DNA of 32,457 nucleotides, from positions 1 to 32,457 of the forward strand of contig NZ_QUDO01000045.1 in NCBI RefSeq assembly GCF_003477525.1, read 5' to 3'. Of the stretch, positions 30,381 through 32,457 are shown piece by piece. A model generated the notes under the pieces. That model was given only the letters and a program-made list of their open reading frames with translations, made no database searches and was not told where the DNA came from. The DNA is from Ruminococcus sp. AF41-9. GTDB lineage: Bacteria; Bacillota; Clostridia; Lachnospirales; Lachnospiraceae. The position numbers were made by a program, and so were the translations under genes. Each line of letters starts with the position of its first letter. Position 1 is the stretch's first letter.

Positions 30381-31376
30381 TTGGCAGCGAAGAAGCGGAA
30401 AAGAAAAGGCGGAAGAAGTTATGCCTGGAGATACCGGGGCAGGATTGTAGCGTGTGTTTTTGTGGAAGTGCTTGTAATCTGTGCGCTTGTTATTATGATT
30501 GGCTGGAACAAGGGCGTGAAAGAATGGTTTGCGCAGTTTCAACAGCCGGTTCTGAAGGAAGTGGACATCAGCGGGATCAATAGCCCGAATGCGATTCTGA
30601 TGCAGGTGAGAGGTGGTAAAATCCTGGGTGAGATCAATGGGGATGAGAGGATTTATCCGGCTTCTATGACGAAGATCATGACGGTGATACTTGGCATTGA
30701 AAATTTTGATGATCTGGATCAGAAGATTACTTTGACAAATGAGATGTGTGCAGGTCTGTATGAGCAGGATGCAACGCAGGCAGGTTTTCAGCCAGGAGAG
30801 GATGTGCGTGTGATCGATCTTCTGTACGGGGCTATGCTGCCGTCAGGGGCTGAGTGCTGTATTGCACTGGCAGATACGATCAGTGGTTCTGAGGCAGATT
30901 TCGCGGAGCTGATGAACAAGAAGGCTGCGAAGCTTGGGATGGATCATACGCATTTCTGCGATTCTACAGGGCTTCACGATCCGGATCATTACAGTACGGT
31001 TAAGGATATTGCAGTGTTGATGAAGTATTGTATTAAGAATGATACTTTTCGGGAGATTATAGAGACAGCACGGCATTCCACAGGAGTTACAAATATCCAC
31101 CCGGATGGCATCACTTATTACAGTACAATGTTTAAAAATCTCTCTGATCCGACAGTTACTGGTGGAAAAATTCTCGGCGGCAAGACCGGATATACAAGTG
31201 AGGCTGGTCATTGTCTGGCAAGTTTTGCAGAGATTGAGGGCAGAGAGTACATCTTTGTTTCCGCAGGTGCTTCCGGGGCAGATGGAAATACGATTCCGCA
31301 TATCCAGGATGCAGTGACGATTTATAACCGGGTTGGTGCTGCGATTGAGGCAAAGATGAATAATGAGAATGAATAA
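30381..31376 (+). CDS. D-alanyl-D-alanine carboxypeptidase (PBP5/DacA family)
   Basis: A 331-residue penicillin-binding protein that trims the terminal D-Ala of peptidoglycan stems. It starts at a TTG at 30381 with AGGAGG 7 bases upstream; the frame is open further upstream, but without a ribosome site. A basic N-terminus (AAKKRKRKGGRSYAWRYRGR) is followed by one membrane span (about 22-42), which anchors the enzyme outside the cell. Active-site motifs are S95-M-T-K98, S155-G-A (SGN in many relatives) and K268-T-G. Length is a little short and there is no obvious C-terminal amphipathic anchor, consistent with anchoring by the N-terminal span. Confidence 0.88.
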   Translation: MAAKKRKRKGGRSYAWRYRGRIVACVFVEVLVICALVIMIGWNKGVKEWFAQFQQPVLKEVDISGINSPNAILMQVRGGKILGEINGDERIYPASMTKIMTVILGIENFDDLDQKITLTNEMCAGLYEQDATQAGFQPGEDVRVIDLLYGAMLPSGAECCIALADTISGSEADFAELMNKKAAKLGMDHTHFCDSTGLHDPDHYSTVKDIAVLMKYCIKNDTFREIIETARHSTGVTNIHPDGITYYSTMFKNLSDPTVTGGKILGGKTGYTSEAGHCLASFAEIEGREYIFVSAGASGADGNTIPHIQDAVTIYNRVGAAIEAKMNNENE

Positions 31377-31435
31377 TTTTATCCGCCAGTCTCAGAGTTA
31401 GAGATTATCGATATCAATATTTTAGACTTTTTTAA

Positions 31436-31464
31436 TGGACGAATTTTTCTGTATGTGCTATAAT
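31436..31464 (+). promoter_or_regulatory. Promoter of the small coiled-coil gene
   Basis: TGGACG (31436-31441), 17 bases, TATAAT (31459-31464) with extended TGC immediately before it. The start near 31471 gives a leader of about 40 bases with AAGGAGG near its end. Confidence 0.7.
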
Positions 31465-31512
31465 CATTCACATACTAAAGAACGATACGGACTATAAAGG
31501 AGGTGGATATTG

Positions 31513-31815
31513 GTGACGGACAGAGAAATACTGGAAGCTGTTCTGGTAGAGGTCAGAGGACTTGAAGATCGGATGGAACGAATGGAAAAGAACCAGGAGC
31601 GTTTTGAAGAAGAGACCAGAAATAATTTTGCAGATCTCAGACTGCATCTGGAGAACATAACAGACCGGAATATTTCTATCCTTGCAGAGAATCATCTGAA
31701 CCTTATCAATAAGATGGATGTGTCGGCTACATGGATGAACAGGATAATGATTAATGAAGTTAAGATGAATGCTCTGACAGATCAGGTTGCCAGACTTCAG
31801 GCGAAGTGCAGTTAA
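31513..31815 (+). CDS. Small coiled-coil protein of unknown function
   Basis: About 100 residues, almost all helical and charged: VTDREILEAVLVEVRGLEDR, MERMEKNQERFEEETRNNFA, then a second heptad-rich part ending MNALTDQVARLQAKC. No membrane span, signal or catalytic motif. The AAGGAGG at 31497-31503 can serve either TTG 31510 or GTG 31513; I take the GTG at 9 bases spacing. It has its own promoter. I do not recognise a function; similar short coiled-coil proteins are common in Firmicutes, and an oligomeric adaptor is possible. It is directly upstream of the TnpB remnant. Confidence 0.65.
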   Translation: MTDREILEAVLVEVRGLEDRMERMEKNQERFEEETRNNFADLRLHLENITDRNISILAENHLNLINKMDVSATWMNRIMINEVKMNALTDQVARLQAKCS

Positions 31816-31830
31816 AGCTTCCGATAATGA

Positions 31831-32457
31831 AAATACGCACAGATAAAGAACAGGGGAAATGTCTGTTTTGATTTTGATATCCGGTTCCCAAAGATGCCTT
31901 CCTATCTGCGTAGATCTGCCATCCAGCATGCTCTGGGGACAGTATCCTTTTATAAAACACGGCTGGATCTATGGGAAAAGACAGACGGAAAGAGCGGGAA
32001 ACCAAGGCTTGTATATGAAAACCACGCCATGCCGGTCTTCTACCGTGATGTCATGTACCGTGAGGGAGCGGAAGGGAAAGACGAAGCATACCTGAAACTC
32101 TATGACGGCCATGACTGGAAATGGTTCCGTGTATATTTAAAACGTACTGATATGGAATATCTTCGCAGGAACTGGAAAGGAAAGAAGGCATCGGCCCCTG
32201 CGTTGGAAAAGAGACACCGCCGGTATTTTCTGCGTTTTTCCTATACAGAAGAAGTAACACTAACGCAAACACCGGTAAAAGAACAGATCATCTGCAGTGT
32301 GGATCTGGGGATCAATACCGATGCAGTCTGTACCATCATGCGGGCAGACGGAACTGTCCTGGGAAGAAAATTTATCGATCATCCCAGTGAAAAAGACCGG
32401 ATGTACCGTACATTGGGACGGATCCGCAGATTCCAGAGGGAACATGGTTCTGCGCAG
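31831..32457 (+). pseudogene. tnpB: TnpB-like RNA-guided nuclease gene, 5'-truncated and running off the window
   Basis: An open frame without stop from 31831 to the window end encodes KYAQIKNRGNVCFDFDIRFP, then KMPSYLRRSAIQHALG, MPVFYRDVMYREG, LKLYDGHDWKWFRVYLKRTD, RYFLRFSYTEEV and IICSVDLGINTDAVCTIMRA, followed by LGRIRRFQREHG. The VDLGINTD segment is the RuvC-I motif with its catalytic Asp, as in TnpB of IS200/IS605 or IS607 elements. The part before it matches the middle of TnpB; the N-terminal about 100 residues expected in the family are absent, because the frame is closed by TGA at 31828 only 13 bases after the coiled-coil gene. The first ATG is at 31894, without a ribosome site. No tnpA was seen. 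The downstream RuvC-II/III and the guide-RNA end lie outside the window. Confidence 0.75.

Overview
The window looks like chromosomal DNA of a gut Lachnospiraceae acetogen, most like Blautia. The reasons are a complete corrinoid/methyl-tetrahydrofolate methyl-transfer gene set, the clostridial glgC-glgD pair, Firmicute-type ribosome-binding sites, and an rpmG-secE-nusG-rplK-rplA cluster. This taxonomic call is inference from gene content; no 16S rRNA or tRNA gene was seen.

Left part (1-11000): a Ldh2/Mdh-type dehydrogenase behind a promoter with a GntR/FadR-like operator pair, a leftward psiE-like membrane gene, and then a corrinoid methyltransferase cluster. That cluster contains a UroD-type methyltransferase I, a methyl-THF methyltransferase II, a corrinoid protein, a reductive activase (reading frame broken by one base), a DUF2284 Cys-rich protein, a second corrinoid protein behind a possible attenuator, and a PucR-type regulator. 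Together they resemble the four-component O-demethylase systems of acetogens: MT I demethylates a substrate onto Co(I), MT II passes the methyl to THF, and the activase rescues oxidised Co(II). The substrate is not readable from sequence.

Middle (11200-14500): leftward genes for ribosomal protein L25/Ctc and the glycogen enzymes GlgD and GlgC, with promoters and terminators. From 14600 to 26800 there is a rightward cell-surface polysaccharide locus: a priming sugar-phosphate transferase, a GT2 glycosyltransferase, a membrane acyltransferase, a cytidylyltransferase fused to a degenerate Gfo/Idh domain, a large LicD protein with TPR-like repeats, a second LicD-like protein whose catalytic motifs are replaced, a ThDP carboligase-like enzyme and an SDR (frameshifted at its end). 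This suggests a phosphodiester-decorated glycan built from a CDP-activated polyol.

Right part (26800-32457): a decayed GGDEF gene behind a consensus promoter, the rpmG-secE-nusG-rplK-rplA cluster with two L1-binding-like leaders, a terminator, a D-Ala-D-Ala carboxypeptidase, a small coiled-coil protein, and a 5'-truncated TnpB running off the edge.

The intergenic space is unusually rich in structured repeats. One family of about 160 bp (two full and several deleted copies) carries several hairpins. A second family occurs at 8464, 10988 and 26788. The most striking is a pair of elements at 5712-5928 and 29936-30137: each is closed by a perfect 28-bp inverted repeat, the stem sequences differ between the copies but pair within each, and the loop sequence is conserved. 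A different long hairpin sits between two polysaccharide genes at 16275-16441. Three reading frames (activase, SDR, GGDEF) are broken by small indels, so assembly error must be excluded before calling them pseudogenes.
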